Source: Cetobacterium sp050033475 (GTDB lineage Bacteria; Fusobacteriota; Fusobacteriia; Fusobacteriales; Fusobacteriaceae). Taken from it: DNA of 64,000 bases. Of the stretch, positions 33,947-43,142 are shown piece by piece. The notes under the pieces were generated by a model, which had not been told where the DNA came from, searched no databases, and was given only the letters and a program-made list of their open reading frames with translations. Position 1 is the stretch's first letter, and the number at the start of each line of letters is the position of its first letter. Made by a program: the position numbers and the translations under genes. The stretch is taken from contig NZ_CP188321.1 in assembly GCF_050033475.1 (NCBI RefSeq), positions 1 to 64,000 of the forward strand, in the 5' to 3' direction.

Positions 33947-36004
33947 ATGAGAGAATTTAAAGCAAAATTAGGATACTTTATGAAGGGAGCTACTGTTTTT
34001 GAAACTGGTGTAAATTTTTCAATATTTTCAAAAAATGCTTTTAGAGTTACTTTAGAAATTTTTGAAAAGGCTTCAGACGATGAACCTATTTATATATATG
34101 ATTTGAATCCATCTTTTAATAAAATTGGAGATACATGGTATGTTTTTATTGAAGGAGTTAAAGAGGGAGATTATTATACTTGGCGAGTTGATGGTCCTTA
34201 TAAACCGAAAGAAGGACATATATTTGATTATAATTTACATCTTTTAGATCCCTATGCAAAGGCGATAACTCCAGCATATTTTAAAGAATCATTTAAAAAA
34301 TGTTTGATTGTTAATAGTTCAAAATTTTTAAATTTAGAAGAGGACATTAGACCTTGTCGGGATTTTAAAGATACAATTATTTATGAAATGCATATAAAAC
34401 TATTTACTATGAATAAAAATTCTTTAGTTATAGAGAGAGGAACTTATTTAGGGATTTTAGAAAAAATTGATTACTTAAAAGAATTGGGAATAACCGCAGT
34501 GGAACTATTACCTGTATTTTCCTATGAACCGGATGATTTAGATAGAAAAAACCCTTTAACAGGAGAAAATTTAAGAGATGTTTGGGGATATAATCCCATA
34601 GGATTTTTTTCTCCTAGTTCAAATTATATAACTAATCTTTGTGAAAATACAGTGACATGTAATCAATTGGCTGAATTTAGAACTTTAGTTGCAGAGCTAC
34701 ATAAAGCTGGAATAGAAATAATTTTAGATGTTGTTTTTAATCATACTGGGGAAGGGAATGAGAAGGGACCCATAGTATCTTTTAAAGGATTAGATAATAG
34801 TATTTATTATATTTTAGAAAAAGATAATAAGGAAAAATATTGTAATTATTCGGGAACAGGAAATACATTAAATGTTTCCCATCCTGTGGTAAAAGAATTA
34901 ATTTTAGATAGTTTAAGATATTGGTATGGAGTTATGAATGTTGATGGTTTTAGATTTGATTTAGCAGCAATTTTAGGAAGAGATGCAGATGGAAACTGGA
35001 TAGGAGATTTATCGCTTTTAAAGGATATATCCAATGATCCAATTTTATCAAAGGCTAAATTAATAGCAGAGGGATGGGATGCTGCAGGAGGATATTTTTT
35101 AGGAGAATTTCCCTATGGATGGGCTGAATGGAATGGAAAATTTAGAGATACTGTTAGAAAATTTATACGAGGAGATAAGGGACAAGTTTGGGATTTAGCA
35201 ATTAGAATAGCAGGAAGTCCAGATTTATTTGGAAAAAGCGGAAGAGAACCCTATAGTAGTATTAATTTTGTCACAGCCCATGATGGATTTACAATGTGGG
35301 ATTTAGTATCTTATAATGAAAAACATAATTTAGAAAATGGGGAAAATAATTTAGATGGGGAGAATAATAATAATTCTTGGAATTGTGGAATTGAAGGAAT
35401 GACTCAGGATATAAATATAATAAGATTGAGAAAACGGCAAGTAAAAAATTTTATTGTTATTTTAATGGTTTCCCAAGGAGTTCCTATGATTTTAATGGGA
35501 GATGAAATGGCGAAAACACAATATGGAAATAATAATGCCTATTGCCAAGATAATGAAAATAATTGGCTAGATTGGTCAAGATTAGATAAATTTTCTGATA
35601 TATTTTATTTTTATAAAAAAATGATAGAATTTAGAAAAAATTATAATTGTTTAAAAAGAAATAAATATTTTGAAAATAAAGATTCCAATGGAAATGGATT
35701 GAAAGATATAAGTTGGCATGGAGTAAATTTAAATCAGCCAGATTGGTCATATGATTCGCATTCATTAGCTTTTTTAATAGATGGTCTAGATGAGAATAAT
35801 TTAAAAGGTGAACATATCTACGTAGCTTTAAATTCTTACCATGAGAAATTACGTTTTGAAATTCCTTATATTCCAGGACAAAGATGGTATGTTGTGGTTG
35901 ATACATATAATGAGGAGAAATCTTTTTCTGAAGAGGATATTTTATTAGATAAAAATTATTATGATGTTCAAGGAAGAAGTTCGATTATATTAATCAGTAA
36001 ATAA
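33947..36004 (+). CDS. glgX: Glycogen debranching enzyme / isoamylase-type GH13 (GlgX-like)
   Basis: Cleaves alpha-1,6 branch points in glycogen-type glucans in the cytosol. An N-terminal CBM48-like domain (residues 1-120) precedes the GH13 barrel. Catalytic segments are DVVFNHTGEG, DGFRFDLAAILGRD (nucleophile Asp), LIAEGWDAAGGY (acid/base Glu) and NFVTAHDGFTMWDLV. Length is 685 residues. No other glycogen gene lies within the window, so it is a lone debranching gene here. It has no signal peptide. Confidence 0.92.
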   Translation: MREFKAKLGYFMKGATVFETGVNFSIFSKNAFRVTLEIFEKASDDEPIYIYDLNPSFNKIGDTWYVFIEGVKEGDYYTWRVDGPYKPKEGHIFDYNLHLLDPYAKAITPAYFKESFKKCLIVNSSKFLNLEEDIRPCRDFKDTIIYEMHIKLFTMNKNSLVIERGTYLGILEKIDYLKELGITAVELLPVFSYEPDDLDRKNPLTGENLRDVWGYNPIGFFSPSSNYITNLCENTVTCNQLAEFRTLVAELHKAGIEIILDVVFNHTGEGNEKGPIVSFKGLDNSIYYILEKDNKEKYCNYSGTGNTLNVSHPVVKELILDSLRYWYGVMNVDGFRFDLAAILGRDADGNWIGDLSLLKDISNDPILSKAKLIAEGWDAAGGYFLGEFPYGWAEWNGKFRDTVRKFIRGDKGQVWDLAIRIAGSPDLFGKSGREPYSSINFVTAHDGFTMWDLVSYNEKHNLENGENNLDGENNNNSWNCGIEGMTQDINIIRLRKRQVKNFIVILMVSQGVPMILMGDEMAKTQYGNNNAYCQDNENNWLDWSRLDKFSDIFYFYKKMIEFRKNYNCLKRNKYFENKDSNGNGLKDISWHGVNLNQPDWSYDSHSLAFLIDGLDENNLKGEHIYVALNSYHEKLRFEIPYIPGQRWYVVVDTYNEEKSFSEEDILLDKNYYDVQGRSSIILISK

Positions 36005-36105
36005 AAAAATAAAAAAATTAAAACTTTTTTTAATATCATAGCGTCTATTATTACAAAGATGCTAATAAAGTTTTTCATAAATCTCTCTCCCAAGAGATAA
36101 AAAAA

Positions 36106-36133
36106 CCAGGACCTCCCAATCCTGGTTTTTTTC
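36106..36133 (+). terminator. Terminator after the debranching enzyme
   Basis: ACCAGGA pairs with TCCTGGT around a CCTCCCA-type loop, with A and T runs on either side. The preceding 100 nt (36005-36105) hold nothing recognisable. Confidence 0.85.
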
Positions 36134-36147
36134 TTTAATAAAACAAA

Positions 36148-36178
36148 AAAGGCTGAAGATAAAACTTCAACCTTTTTT
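36148..36178 (-). terminator. Terminator of the tyrosine decarboxylase operon
   Basis: AAAGGCTGAAG pairs with CTTCAACCTTT (one mismatch) around ATAAAA, with a T run in the minus direction, 18 nt after the decarboxylase stop. Confidence 0.8.
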
Positions 36179-36196
36179 TATTTAGAACATATATAG

Positions 36197-38044
36197 CTAT
36201 TTAACTAAAAGTGATAATTTTCTTACAATACTTTCTTCAACTTTTTCAATATATACTTTAAAATTTTCTGGATCATTTAAAAATGGTGATAAAACACAAG
36301 CTCTTAAAAGTGTTAAATTTTCAATTTTACTCCATTGCTCTTTAGGAATTCCCAATCTCTGAAGAATATCAAGGGGACTATTGGAATAATCTGCTAAGGA
36401 AAAATCAGTATGGGAAGTAACAAAACCATTGGAGTAAATATTAGGTGTAAAAATAGATGATAAATTATATAAATCTTCATTTAATTTATTTAAACTAATT
36501 AAATCTGTATTACCTTCAACATTAAAGACAAAATCAACCATATTAAAATCTGGTTTTATAAGTGGCTCTATTTGAACTTTTTTATTATTTATAATAAATT
36601 CTTTTTTATTTTTTATATAGTTGTATAAATTATAAGCTCCTTCTATACTAGCACCTATTAATTTTCCATATCCTGTGACATTAAGTGGTAGAACTCTATG
36701 TGCGGTCCAAACAGATGCAGCAGTTGCTCCAGATTTAGAACCTTCCATTATAAAAGCTCCAAGTAAAGCAGGAACTTCAACGCCTTTTTCAAAAACATAA
36801 CTAGCAAAATATGAAATAGAATCTCTCATTCTAATGTCTCTTATTACAATACCACCAGCTGAATATGGAATATAACCCATTTTGTGTGGATCTATAGTGA
36901 TACTGTCTGCTTTACTCATGGCTTCAAAGGCATTGTAAATATCATCAGAAGGCCAATCTATATTTTTATCATAAAAAATATTATTAATTTCAAATTGATA
37001 TTTTAAATTATTTTTATGTATAAATTCATAATTTTCATCTAAGAAAATAGATCTAGCATAACCACCGTATGCAGCATCTATATGAAAATAAAAATTAATT
37101 CCTTTTGCAGCATATTCATTTTTCAAAGAGATAATCTTATCAATATAATCTACAGCACCTTCTTCAGTAGTACCAACTACAGCAACAAGTCCTAATATAG
37201 GAATTTGTTTTTCAACATAGGAATCAATAGTAGCTTTTAAATCATTTAAATCCATACGATAATTATTATCTAGTTTTATGGAAACTAAATTTTCAGTACC
37301 AATTCCAAGAACGTCGGCAGCTTTTAGCCATGAATAGTGTTTAGTTTCAGGCACTAACCATTTACCTAATTGTTGAATTTCAGTTGCTAAGGAACGAGCT
37401 GAGTGATTTTTTAAAATATCTATTTTACTTGGAGTTTTTTCAAGAATATTAATAATATCATTTAGTGGCATATTTAATAATTCCCAATGAGATTTACCTT
37501 TAACTAAATCTGGTTCAACATTGGCAATTGCAAAGGGTAGAGATTTTAAATTTCTAGCATACCATAGTCCTTCAAAGTTTGCGATGGAACCATCACAACA
37601 GATATGTCCCCATCCATTTTTAAATCCCATTAATTTACATAAATCTTCACCAACTTCTTTTTCCATTATGGATGTTGGCTCAGAAGATTCATAGGCAACA
37701 TTATTTAAATTATATAACATTGCTCCAAAGTAACCAAGTAAACCAGGGATTAATGTTTCAGAATTCATATGTCCAAGATATCTAGGAGAATGCCAAGGAG
37801 TAGCATTAGAACGAAGTCTTCTAGAAAGCTCATTTAATGTAGATTTTAATTTTTCACTTGTATAAATATAACTTGTTTCTTTTTTATCATTTAAAGAAAT
37901 AATATCACTATCTTCTGGGTGATAATTTTTTCTCCATTGTGCGTGATCATCAAATAAAGTTAATAGTTCTTCAGAGAATAAATTACTATTTTCTGATTTG
38001 GGGCCTAGGAATAAAGCTTTAAGATCGATTGAATTTTTGTTCAT
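36197..38044 (-). CDS. tyrDC: Tyrosine decarboxylase (PLP-dependent, group II)
   Basis: Decarboxylates tyrosine to tyramine, consuming a cytosolic proton. It is closely similar in layout to the enterococcal enzyme, with ALFLGPKSEN at the start, PRYLGHMNSETLIPGLLGYFGAMLYN, NVAYESSEPTS and GWGHICCDGSIANFEGLWYARN. The PLP lysine is Lys388 in DPHKMGY. Length is 615 residues, as in tyrosine decarboxylases and longer than glutamate decarboxylases. It follows the antiporter gene by 4 nt, which supports the tyrosine call. Confidence 0.9.
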   Translation of the reverse strand: MNKNSIDLKALFLGPKSENSNLFSEELLTLFDDHAQWRKNYHPEDSDIISLNDKKETSYIYTSEKLKSTLNELSRRLRSNATPWHSPRYLGHMNSETLIPGLLGYFGAMLYNLNNVAYESSEPTSIMEKEVGEDLCKLMGFKNGWGHICCDGSIANFEGLWYARNLKSLPFAIANVEPDLVKGKSHWELLNMPLNDIINILEKTPSKIDILKNHSARSLATEIQQLGKWLVPETKHYSWLKAADVLGIGTENLVSIKLDNNYRMDLNDLKATIDSYVEKQIPILGLVAVVGTTEEGAVDYIDKIISLKNEYAAKGINFYFHIDAAYGGYARSIFLDENYEFIHKNNLKYQFEINNIFYDKNIDWPSDDIYNAFEAMSKADSITIDPHKMGYIPYSAGGIVIRDIRMRDSISYFASYVFEKGVEVPALLGAFIMEGSKSGATAASVWTAHRVLPLNVTGYGKLIGASIEGAYNLYNYIKNKKEFIINNKKVQIEPLIKPDFNMVDFVFNVEGNTDLISLNKLNEDLYNLSSIFTPNIYSNGFVTSHTDFSLADYSNSPLDILQRLGIPKEQWSKIENLTLLRACVLSPFLNDPENFKVYIEKVEESIVRKLSLLVK

Positions 38045-38048
38045 TGTA

Positions 38049-39437
38049 CTACATCTCCTTTTTCCAAGTAGGTTTTTTAAATTTAAATATTAAAAGTGGT
38101 AAAACAACAAGAATAACTGTACCTAATACCTGAATTAATATAGAAGCAGTGTGCAAATTTTGTGGTATATCAGAGTTAGGAATAACACTTACTATAATAG
38201 TTGTAATAACTCCAATAAAAGCTAAAATAACTGTAATCCACATACCAATTTTTCCACCTGGAACAGGGGTAGATCTATGAACTTCAGGCATTTTATATTT
38301 TAAAACAATTTCAGATATTAATATCAAAATATAAACGATACAGTATAAAATTGTAGTTAGCATTAATATAATTATAAAACCTGTATTTATTGCAGGAACT
38401 ACAATATATAAAAGACTGACTAAAGTTATAACAGCAGCTTGAATTAATACAAATGTAACTGGGATATTATCTTTATTTCTTTTTTGAAAAATAGGAGGTA
38501 ATAATCCCGCTTCAGCAACTTTAATCATAGCTTTAGATGGACCTAAAACCCAGGCATTCAATTGAGCAAAAACACCAAATGCAATCATAAATGCAAGAAC
38601 ATTTGTTGCCCAAGGAATTCCGAGAGTATTAAAGTAAATGCTAAAAGGTTGAATAATAACTGCTAAATTAATATCTTTAGCTGGAATTGCATTTGCTTCA
38701 GTCAAAGCAGCAACTAAATTAAAGACAACCATTAAAGAGATAGTTATAAAGACAGAGATGGGATAATTACGTTTAGGATTATCTATATCATTAGCATGAA
38801 CAGAAGCAATTTCTAATCCAGCAAAGATAAAACAAATACCAGCAAAGAAAGATAATTTATCTAGGGAGTCGATGTTAGGAATAAGATTTTGATAAGTAAA
38901 AGGTCCTAGATTAACATTTCCAATTTTAAACGAATACCATAAACCTAAAACAATTAAAAGAGTAGCAGGAATATAAATACCAAATACAGCTCCCCAAGTA
39001 CTAATCCATTTACCTAATTGAGCTTTGAAATTTAGTAAAGTTATAATCCAATAAGTTATTATGACTGTAATAACAATGAAGACATTATTGTTGGCTAATT
39101 CTGGTCGACCTATTATGTAAGGAATCATAGCAGCAAAGGCAGTTGAAACCATAACCATACCAAAAAACATTTGAACCCATAATAACCAAGCTGTGACAAA
39201 GGCCCATTCAGGACCTAAGGCTGCATTAACCCAAACTTGAGGACCACCTTCTTCGGGCCATCCAGTTGCTAATTCAGCTGCAACTAATGAAATGGGGATT
39301 GCAAATAAAACGGCAGCACAGATCATATAGAAGATAGCATACCAACCAACACTTGCTACAGTAGGAATATTTCTTATACTACCATAGAAAGCGACACTTA
39401 AAGCAATTAATTGAAACAGAGTAAGTTTCTTTTGCAT
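38049..39437 (-). CDS. tyrP: Tyrosine/tyramine exchanger (APC superfamily)
   Basis: An inner-membrane amino acid antiporter of 462 residues with about twelve hydrophobic segments. The N-terminal substrate region (SVGWYAIFYMICAAVLFAIPISLVAAELATGWPEEGGPQVWV) is typical of the glutamate:GABA/tyrosine:tyramine antiporter group. It is the first gene of a two-gene operon with tyrosine decarboxylase. Electrogenic exchange of tyrosine for tyramine would generate proton-motive force. The substrate call rests on the neighbour. Confidence 0.88.
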   Translation of the reverse strand: MQKKLTLFQLIALSVAFYGSIRNIPTVASVGWYAIFYMICAAVLFAIPISLVAAELATGWPEEGGPQVWVNAALGPEWAFVTAWLLWVQMFFGMVMVSTAFAAMIPYIIGRPELANNNVFIVITVIITYWIITLLNFKAQLGKWISTWGAVFGIYIPATLLIVLGLWYSFKIGNVNLGPFTYQNLIPNIDSLDKLSFFAGICFIFAGLEIASVHANDIDNPKRNYPISVFITISLMVVFNLVAALTEANAIPAKDINLAVIIQPFSIYFNTLGIPWATNVLAFMIAFGVFAQLNAWVLGPSKAMIKVAEAGLLPPIFQKRNKDNIPVTFVLIQAAVITLVSLLYIVVPAINTGFIIILMLTTILYCIVYILILISEIVLKYKMPEVHRSTPVPGGKIGMWITVILAFIGVITTIIVSVIPNSDIPQNLHTASILIQVLGTVILVVLPLLIFKFKKPTWKKEM

Positions 39438-39540
39438 TGCAATCGTCTCCTTAATATATATTTTTAAGTCAGTTAATATATGATACTTTTTAATTTTTTA
39501 ATATCCTTCAAAAATAAAGTCTCTATAAAAATGTTAGGCA

Positions 39541-39590
39541 TAAAAAAAAGTAATCAAAGTCTCTTTACTTGGAAACTTTGATTACTAAAA
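39541..39590 (-). terminator. Terminator of the 118-aa protein gene
   Basis: AGTAATCAAAGT (39549-39560) pairs with ACTTTGATTACT (39575-39586), with a run of T in the minus direction. It separates this gene from tyrP, so tyrP needs a promoter within 39438-39540, where none is obvious. Confidence 0.85.
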
Positions 39591-39606
39591 AAAATTAAAA
39601 TATTTT

Positions 39607-39963
39607 TTAAATATTTTCTGGTTCTATCGGTTCTATATCAGCTTTAAAAAGATTTGGAATTAATTTTTCTACAGGAATAATAGTTACAGACATAATTACA
39701 TTTTCAGGAAGATTCATTCTAAACCATTTTAGATTACCTATGAGTTTAGGCAATTTTTTTCCATCAACTGTTAACCAGAAAAGACAATCTGTCCCAGGCC
39801 ATACAGGATTATTTTTATGTTTAACACCATCTTCCCAAACACTTTCTAGTCCACTTTGAATAGCATAATAAGCAAAATTTATCTTTTCAAAAAATTCTTC
39901 CAAAGATCTTTTTTGAGATTGGTTAATATAAATATAAACTAATTTATAACTTTTATCATCCAT
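39607..39963 (-). CDS. Hypothetical protein, 118 aa, possibly PII-like fold
   Basis: Not firmly recognised. The beta-alpha-beta pattern (KLVYIYINQSQKRSLEEFFEKIN, then NPVWPGTDCLFWLTVDGKKLPKLIGNLK, then VIMSVTIIPVEKLI) and the VWPG word recall transporter-associated PII-like proteins such as the PG0541 group. This resemblance is from memory and weak. It is soluble, 118 residues, with AAAGGAGG before the ATG. It is transcribed towards tyrP but ends in its own terminator. Confidence 0.6.
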   Translation of the reverse strand: MDDKSYKLVYIYINQSQKRSLEEFFEKINFAYYAIQSGLESVWEDGVKHKNNPVWPGTDCLFWLTVDGKKLPKLIGNLKWFRMNLPENVIMSVTIIPVEKLIPNLFKADIEPIEPENI

Positions 39964-40048
39964 AAAATTCCTCCTTTAAAAATTTTGCTTGAGCTTATTA
40001 AAGTTTTACAACAAAAAATAAAAAAACCTAGAAAAAAAATAAAAAAAT

Positions 40049-40077
40049 TTGATTTTTATAAAAATTAAGATTATAAT
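40049..40077 (+). promoter_or_regulatory. Promoter of the Mn riboswitch/P-type ATPase unit
   Basis: TTGATT (40049-40054), 17-nt spacer, TATAAT (40072-40077). RNA would begin just before the riboswitch. Confidence 0.75.
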
Positions 40078-40092
40078 AAAGAAAATGAATAC

Positions 40093-40205
40093 CCTTAGGG
40101 GAGTAGCTATCCTAATAGATATTATTAGGAAAAGGTAGTCGTCATTACGGTTTAAAGCCCGGGTACCTTTCAAGTTATGAATTAATTTGAACGCAAGACC
40201 TATGG
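40093..40205 (+). promoter_or_regulatory. yybP-ykoY manganese riboswitch
   Basis: The two most conserved parts of this class are present: GGGGAGTAGC at the 5' side and GCAAGACCTATGG at the 3' side. They close a P1 helix (CCTTAGG 40093-40099 with CCTATGG 40199-40205, one mismatch), with an internal hairpin between. Characterised members sense Mn2+ and switch on Mn exporters. The 3' half of P1 is also the 5' arm of the following terminator, giving a clear ON switch with ligand. Confidence 0.9.
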
Positions 40206-40248
40206 AGAAAACAATTATTATATTTGTTTTCTTCATAGGCTTTTTTTA
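40199..40248 (+). terminator. Riboswitch-controlled terminator before the P-type ATPase
   Basis: CCTATGGAGAAAACA (40199-40213) pairs with TGTTTTCTTCATAGG (40225-40239), one mismatch, followed by CTTTTTTT. It shares 40199-40205 with riboswitch helix P1, so the two structures exclude each other. Confidence 0.88.
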
Positions 40249-40263
40249 TCTTAAGGAGGATAT

Positions 40264-42870
40264 ATGTTTTACCAAAAATCAAAGGAAGAAACTTTAGAAC
40301 TTTTAAAAAGTTCAAGCAAAGGATTGACAACTCAAGAAGCTACTAAGAGATTAGAAGAGTTTGGTGGAAATGAGTTAAAAGAAAAAAGTAAAACTAGTAC
40401 ATGGCAAATGATTGTGGATTCATTTAAAGATCCATTGGTTATAATATTAGTTTTAGCAGCGGTAGTACAGATGTTTTTAGGAGAAATGGTAGAATCTCTG
40501 GTTATTTTTATAGTTTTAATTTTGAATAGTATTTTGGGTGTTGTTCAAAGTAAAAAAGCAGAAGGGGCTTTAGAAGCTTTAAAAGAATTTTCTTCTCCTA
40601 ATGCAAAGGTATATAGAGATGGACATTTAAAAAATATTTCAGCAAAGGAATTAGTTCCAGGAGATATTATTCTTTTAGAAGCTGGAGATTATGTTCCAGC
40701 AGATGGAAGAATTTTAGAGGGACAAAGTTTAAAAATCGTAGAAGGAATGTTAACAGGAGAATCGGAACCAGTTCTTAAAAATGAAGATGTTATTGGTGAA
40801 GAGGCAGCCTTGGGAGATAGAAAGAATACAGTTTATAGTGGTGCAATGGTTGTTTATGGAAGAGGAAAAATTGTAATTACTCACACAGGTATGTCTACTG
40901 AAATGGGTAAAATAGCTAATTTAATTGAAAATGCAGAATCTGAAGAAACTCCATTACAGAAAAATTTAGAAAAATTCAGTAAAAAATTAGGAATTTGGAT
41001 AATGATTCTATGTTTGGCTATTTTTGCAATTATGACAATTAGAGGTCTTGGTGGTCAGGAAGATTTATTCCAAATAATTATAAAATCATTTATGTTTGCG
41101 GTAGCAGTAGCAGTAGCAGCAATACCAGAAGCATTATCATCTATTGTTACAATTGTGTTAGCTGTAGGAACAAATACAATGGCAAAAAAACATGCAATAG
41201 TTAGGAAGTTACATGCAGTAGAAACTTTAGGAGCAACGGCAGTAATTTGTACAGATAAAACAGGAACTTTAACTCAAAATAAAATGACTGTAGAACAACA
41301 TTTTGTTTATGATAAAACTTTAAATGAAAATAAAAATAATATTTTTAATATTGGAATGGGACTTGTAAATGATACACAGATCTCTGAAGCAGGAGAGACT
41401 TTAGGAGATCCTACAGAAACAGCACTTATTGATTATATTATAAAAGAAGGAATTGATTATAAGGGACTTAGAAAAGAGTATCCTAGAGTTTCTGAAATTC
41501 CATTTGACTCTGATAGAAAAATAATGAGTACTTTGAATAAATTTGAAAATAAATTTATGATGTTTGTAAAGGGAGCTCCAGATGTTGTTTTAGGAAGATG
41601 TACAAAAATTCTAAGCAATGGAGAAGAAATTTTACTAACAGAGGAAATTAAACAAAAAATAGCTAAGGAAAATGAAAACTTCTCAAAGCAAGCTTTAAGA
41701 GTTTTAGCTATGGGATATAAGACTTATGGAGAAAAGAAAAATTTACAACTGGAAGATGAGTATGAATTTGTATTTGTCGGTTTAGTTGCAATGATGGACC
41801 CTCCAAGAGAAGAGGTTTATTCAGCAATAAAAGAAGCTAAAAGTGCAGGAATAAAACCAATAATGATAACTGGAGATCATAAAATAACAGCTTCAGCAAT
41901 AGCTAAGAAAATCGGATTAATGGTTGAAGGGGAAAAAGCTTTAACAGGAAAAGAATTAGATGCTTTAACTGATGAAGAATTAGATTTAAACTTAGAAAAA
42001 ATAACAGTTTATGCAAGGGTATCACCTGAGAATAAAATTAGAATAGTAAAAGCTTGGCAGAAAAAAGGAAAAATAACAGCAATGACTGGAGATGGAGTTA
42101 ATGATGCTCCGGCTTTAAAACAAGCTAATATAGGAGTTGCAATGGGAACTGGAACAGAGGTTGCTAAGGGTTCTTCTGAAATGATACTTACAGATGATAA
42201 CTTTGCAACAATAGTTCATGCTGTTGAAACAGGTAGAACAGTTTATGAAAATATAAAGAAATCCATAAACTATTTATTTGCAGGAAACTTAGGAGCAATT
42301 ATAGCAATATTATTTGCGTTATTTGCAGGATGGGAAAATCCATTTACACCATTACAATTATTATTTATCAATCTTATAAACGATTCTATGCCAGCCATTG
42401 CTTTAGGACTAGAGCAACCAGAAAAAACTATAATGGACAGAAAACCTAGAGATCCAAAGGAAGGATTATTTACTTGTTCATCTTTAAAGGGAATTATAAC
42501 AAGAGGAGTTTTAATTGGTATTGCTGTAATTTTAGCTCAATATATTGGTGATAATGTATTTAGTGGAATGGGAGAAGCAATGGCATTTACAACAGTTGTT
42601 TTTGCTAGAATATTACAAACATTCCCAGCAAGATCTGAAAAAGAAAGCTTAATTTCTCTAGGAGTATTTTCAAATAAATATATCGTATTAGCTGTAATAG
42701 TATGTTTTGCAATTTATACAATAAGTTTAATACCTAGTTTTAGAGGAATATTTGATATACCATTACACTTTGGATTCCAAGAGCTTGGAATATGTTTAGG
42801 ATTATCTTTTGGAGCTATGTTATTAATGGAAGTTGAAAAAATATTTGACAGAAAAAAATCAATGTGTTAA
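40264..42870 (+). CDS. P-type cation-exporting ATPase, probably Mn2+ (Ca2+-ATPase type)
   Basis: A P2-type ATPase of 868 residues. It has the TGES actuator loop (MLTGESEPV), phosphorylation site CTDKTGTLTQN, nucleotide-domain KGAPD, and hinge MTGDGVNDAPALKQANIGVAMG. Membrane helix 4 reads VAAIPEALSSIV, the PEAL form of Ca2+/Mn2+ pumps. By sequence alone it would be called a Ca2+-ATPase. The Mn2+ riboswitch directly upstream indicates manganese export, as for Lactococcus YoaB. AAGGAGG precedes the ATG. The promoter of the next unit is embedded in its last codons. Confidence 0.92.
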   Translation: MFYQKSKEETLELLKSSSKGLTTQEATKRLEEFGGNELKEKSKTSTWQMIVDSFKDPLVIILVLAAVVQMFLGEMVESLVIFIVLILNSILGVVQSKKAEGALEALKEFSSPNAKVYRDGHLKNISAKELVPGDIILLEAGDYVPADGRILEGQSLKIVEGMLTGESEPVLKNEDVIGEEAALGDRKNTVYSGAMVVYGRGKIVITHTGMSTEMGKIANLIENAESEETPLQKNLEKFSKKLGIWIMILCLAIFAIMTIRGLGGQEDLFQIIIKSFMFAVAVAVAAIPEALSSIVTIVLAVGTNTMAKKHAIVRKLHAVETLGATAVICTDKTGTLTQNKMTVEQHFVYDKTLNENKNNIFNIGMGLVNDTQISEAGETLGDPTETALIDYIIKEGIDYKGLRKEYPRVSEIPFDSDRKIMSTLNKFENKFMMFVKGAPDVVLGRCTKILSNGEEILLTEEIKQKIAKENENFSKQALRVLAMGYKTYGEKKNLQLEDEYEFVFVGLVAMMDPPREEVYSAIKEAKSAGIKPIMITGDHKITASAIAKKIGLMVEGEKALTGKELDALTDEELDLNLEKITVYARVSPENKIRIVKAWQKKGKITAMTGDGVNDAPALKQANIGVAMGTGTEVAKGSSEMILTDDNFATIVHAVETGRTVYENIKKSINYLFAGNLGAIIAILFALFAGWENPFTPLQLLFINLINDSMPAIALGLEQPEKTIMDRKPRDPKEGLFTCSSLKGIITRGVLIGIAVILAQYIGDNVFSGMGEAMAFTTVVFARILQTFPARSEKESLISLGVFSNKYIVLAVIVCFAIYTISLIPSFRGIFDIPLHFGFQELGICLGLSFGAMLLMEVEKIFDRKKSMC

Positions 42871-42873
42871 GAT
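42845..42873 (+). promoter_or_regulatory. Promoter of the putP leader transcript
   Basis: A perfect TTGACA (42845-42850), 17-nt spacer, and extended -10 TGT-TAAGAT (hexamer 42868-42873). It overlaps the 3' end and stop codon of the ATPase gene, so the putP leader has its own start, about 20 nt before the small ORF. Confidence 0.7.
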
Positions 42874-42902
42874 ACATCAAAATAAAAAAAAGGAGAGTTC
42901 TA

Positions 42903-42962
42903 ATGAAAATAGATAAAGTTATTTCTAAAAATGTAAATAGACAACCCATCCCCCCTAGATAG
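42903..42962 (+). CDS. Putative proline leader peptide of putP (19 aa)
   Basis: ATG to TAG gives a 19-residue peptide MKIDKVISKNVNRQPIPPR with AGGAG 7 nt before the ATG, an ideal ribosome site. Three of its last five codons are proline (CCC, CCC, CCT). It is followed by mutually exclusive hairpins, an intrinsic terminator and the Na+/proline symporter gene. This is the layout of a translation-sensing attenuator in which proline supply, or slow translation of Pro-Pro, would set read-through. It is not a known named peptide, and function is inferred. Confidence 0.65.
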   Translation: MKIDKVISKNVNRQPIPPR

Positions 42963-42991
42963 GGATTTGTGTTAAAAAACATTTATTGTTT

Positions 42992-43119
42992 TTAGATACA
43001 GATCCATTTTGTGTTACAAATTTGGATCTGTATCTAAGGGAGATAGCTTTAAGAAATTTATTTATAGAATTCTTTTAAGATAACCACTTAGATACTTAGG
43101 TATTTAAGTGGTTTTTTTT
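42992..43119 (+). promoter_or_regulatory. Attenuator with competing hairpins before putP
   Basis: Hairpin A is a perfect 15-bp stem (42992-43006 with 43023-43037). The terminator is a 14-bp stem with one G.U (43082-43095 with 43100-43113) followed by eight T. The 3' arm of A (GTATCTAAG, 43030-43038) is exactly complementary to the terminator 5' arm (CTTAGATAC, 43087-43095), so an antiterminator can form. The arms 42992-42999 and 43088-43095 are the same 8-mer, allowing a nested alternative fold. Confidence 0.75.
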
Positions 43120-43142
43120 ATTAAAAAATTTGGGAGGGAAAA

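Noticed and set aside
40006..40236. Minus-strand ORF of 76 codons
   Set aside because: It runs antisense through the Mn riboswitch and its terminator, has no ribosome site and a low-complexity sequence.
42951..42975. Possible +1 frameshift on the C run of the putP leader peptide, extending it to TAA at 42973
   Set aside because: It is conceivable on a Pro-Pro stall, but even the extended frame would not place a ribosome over hairpin A, and there is no independent evidence.
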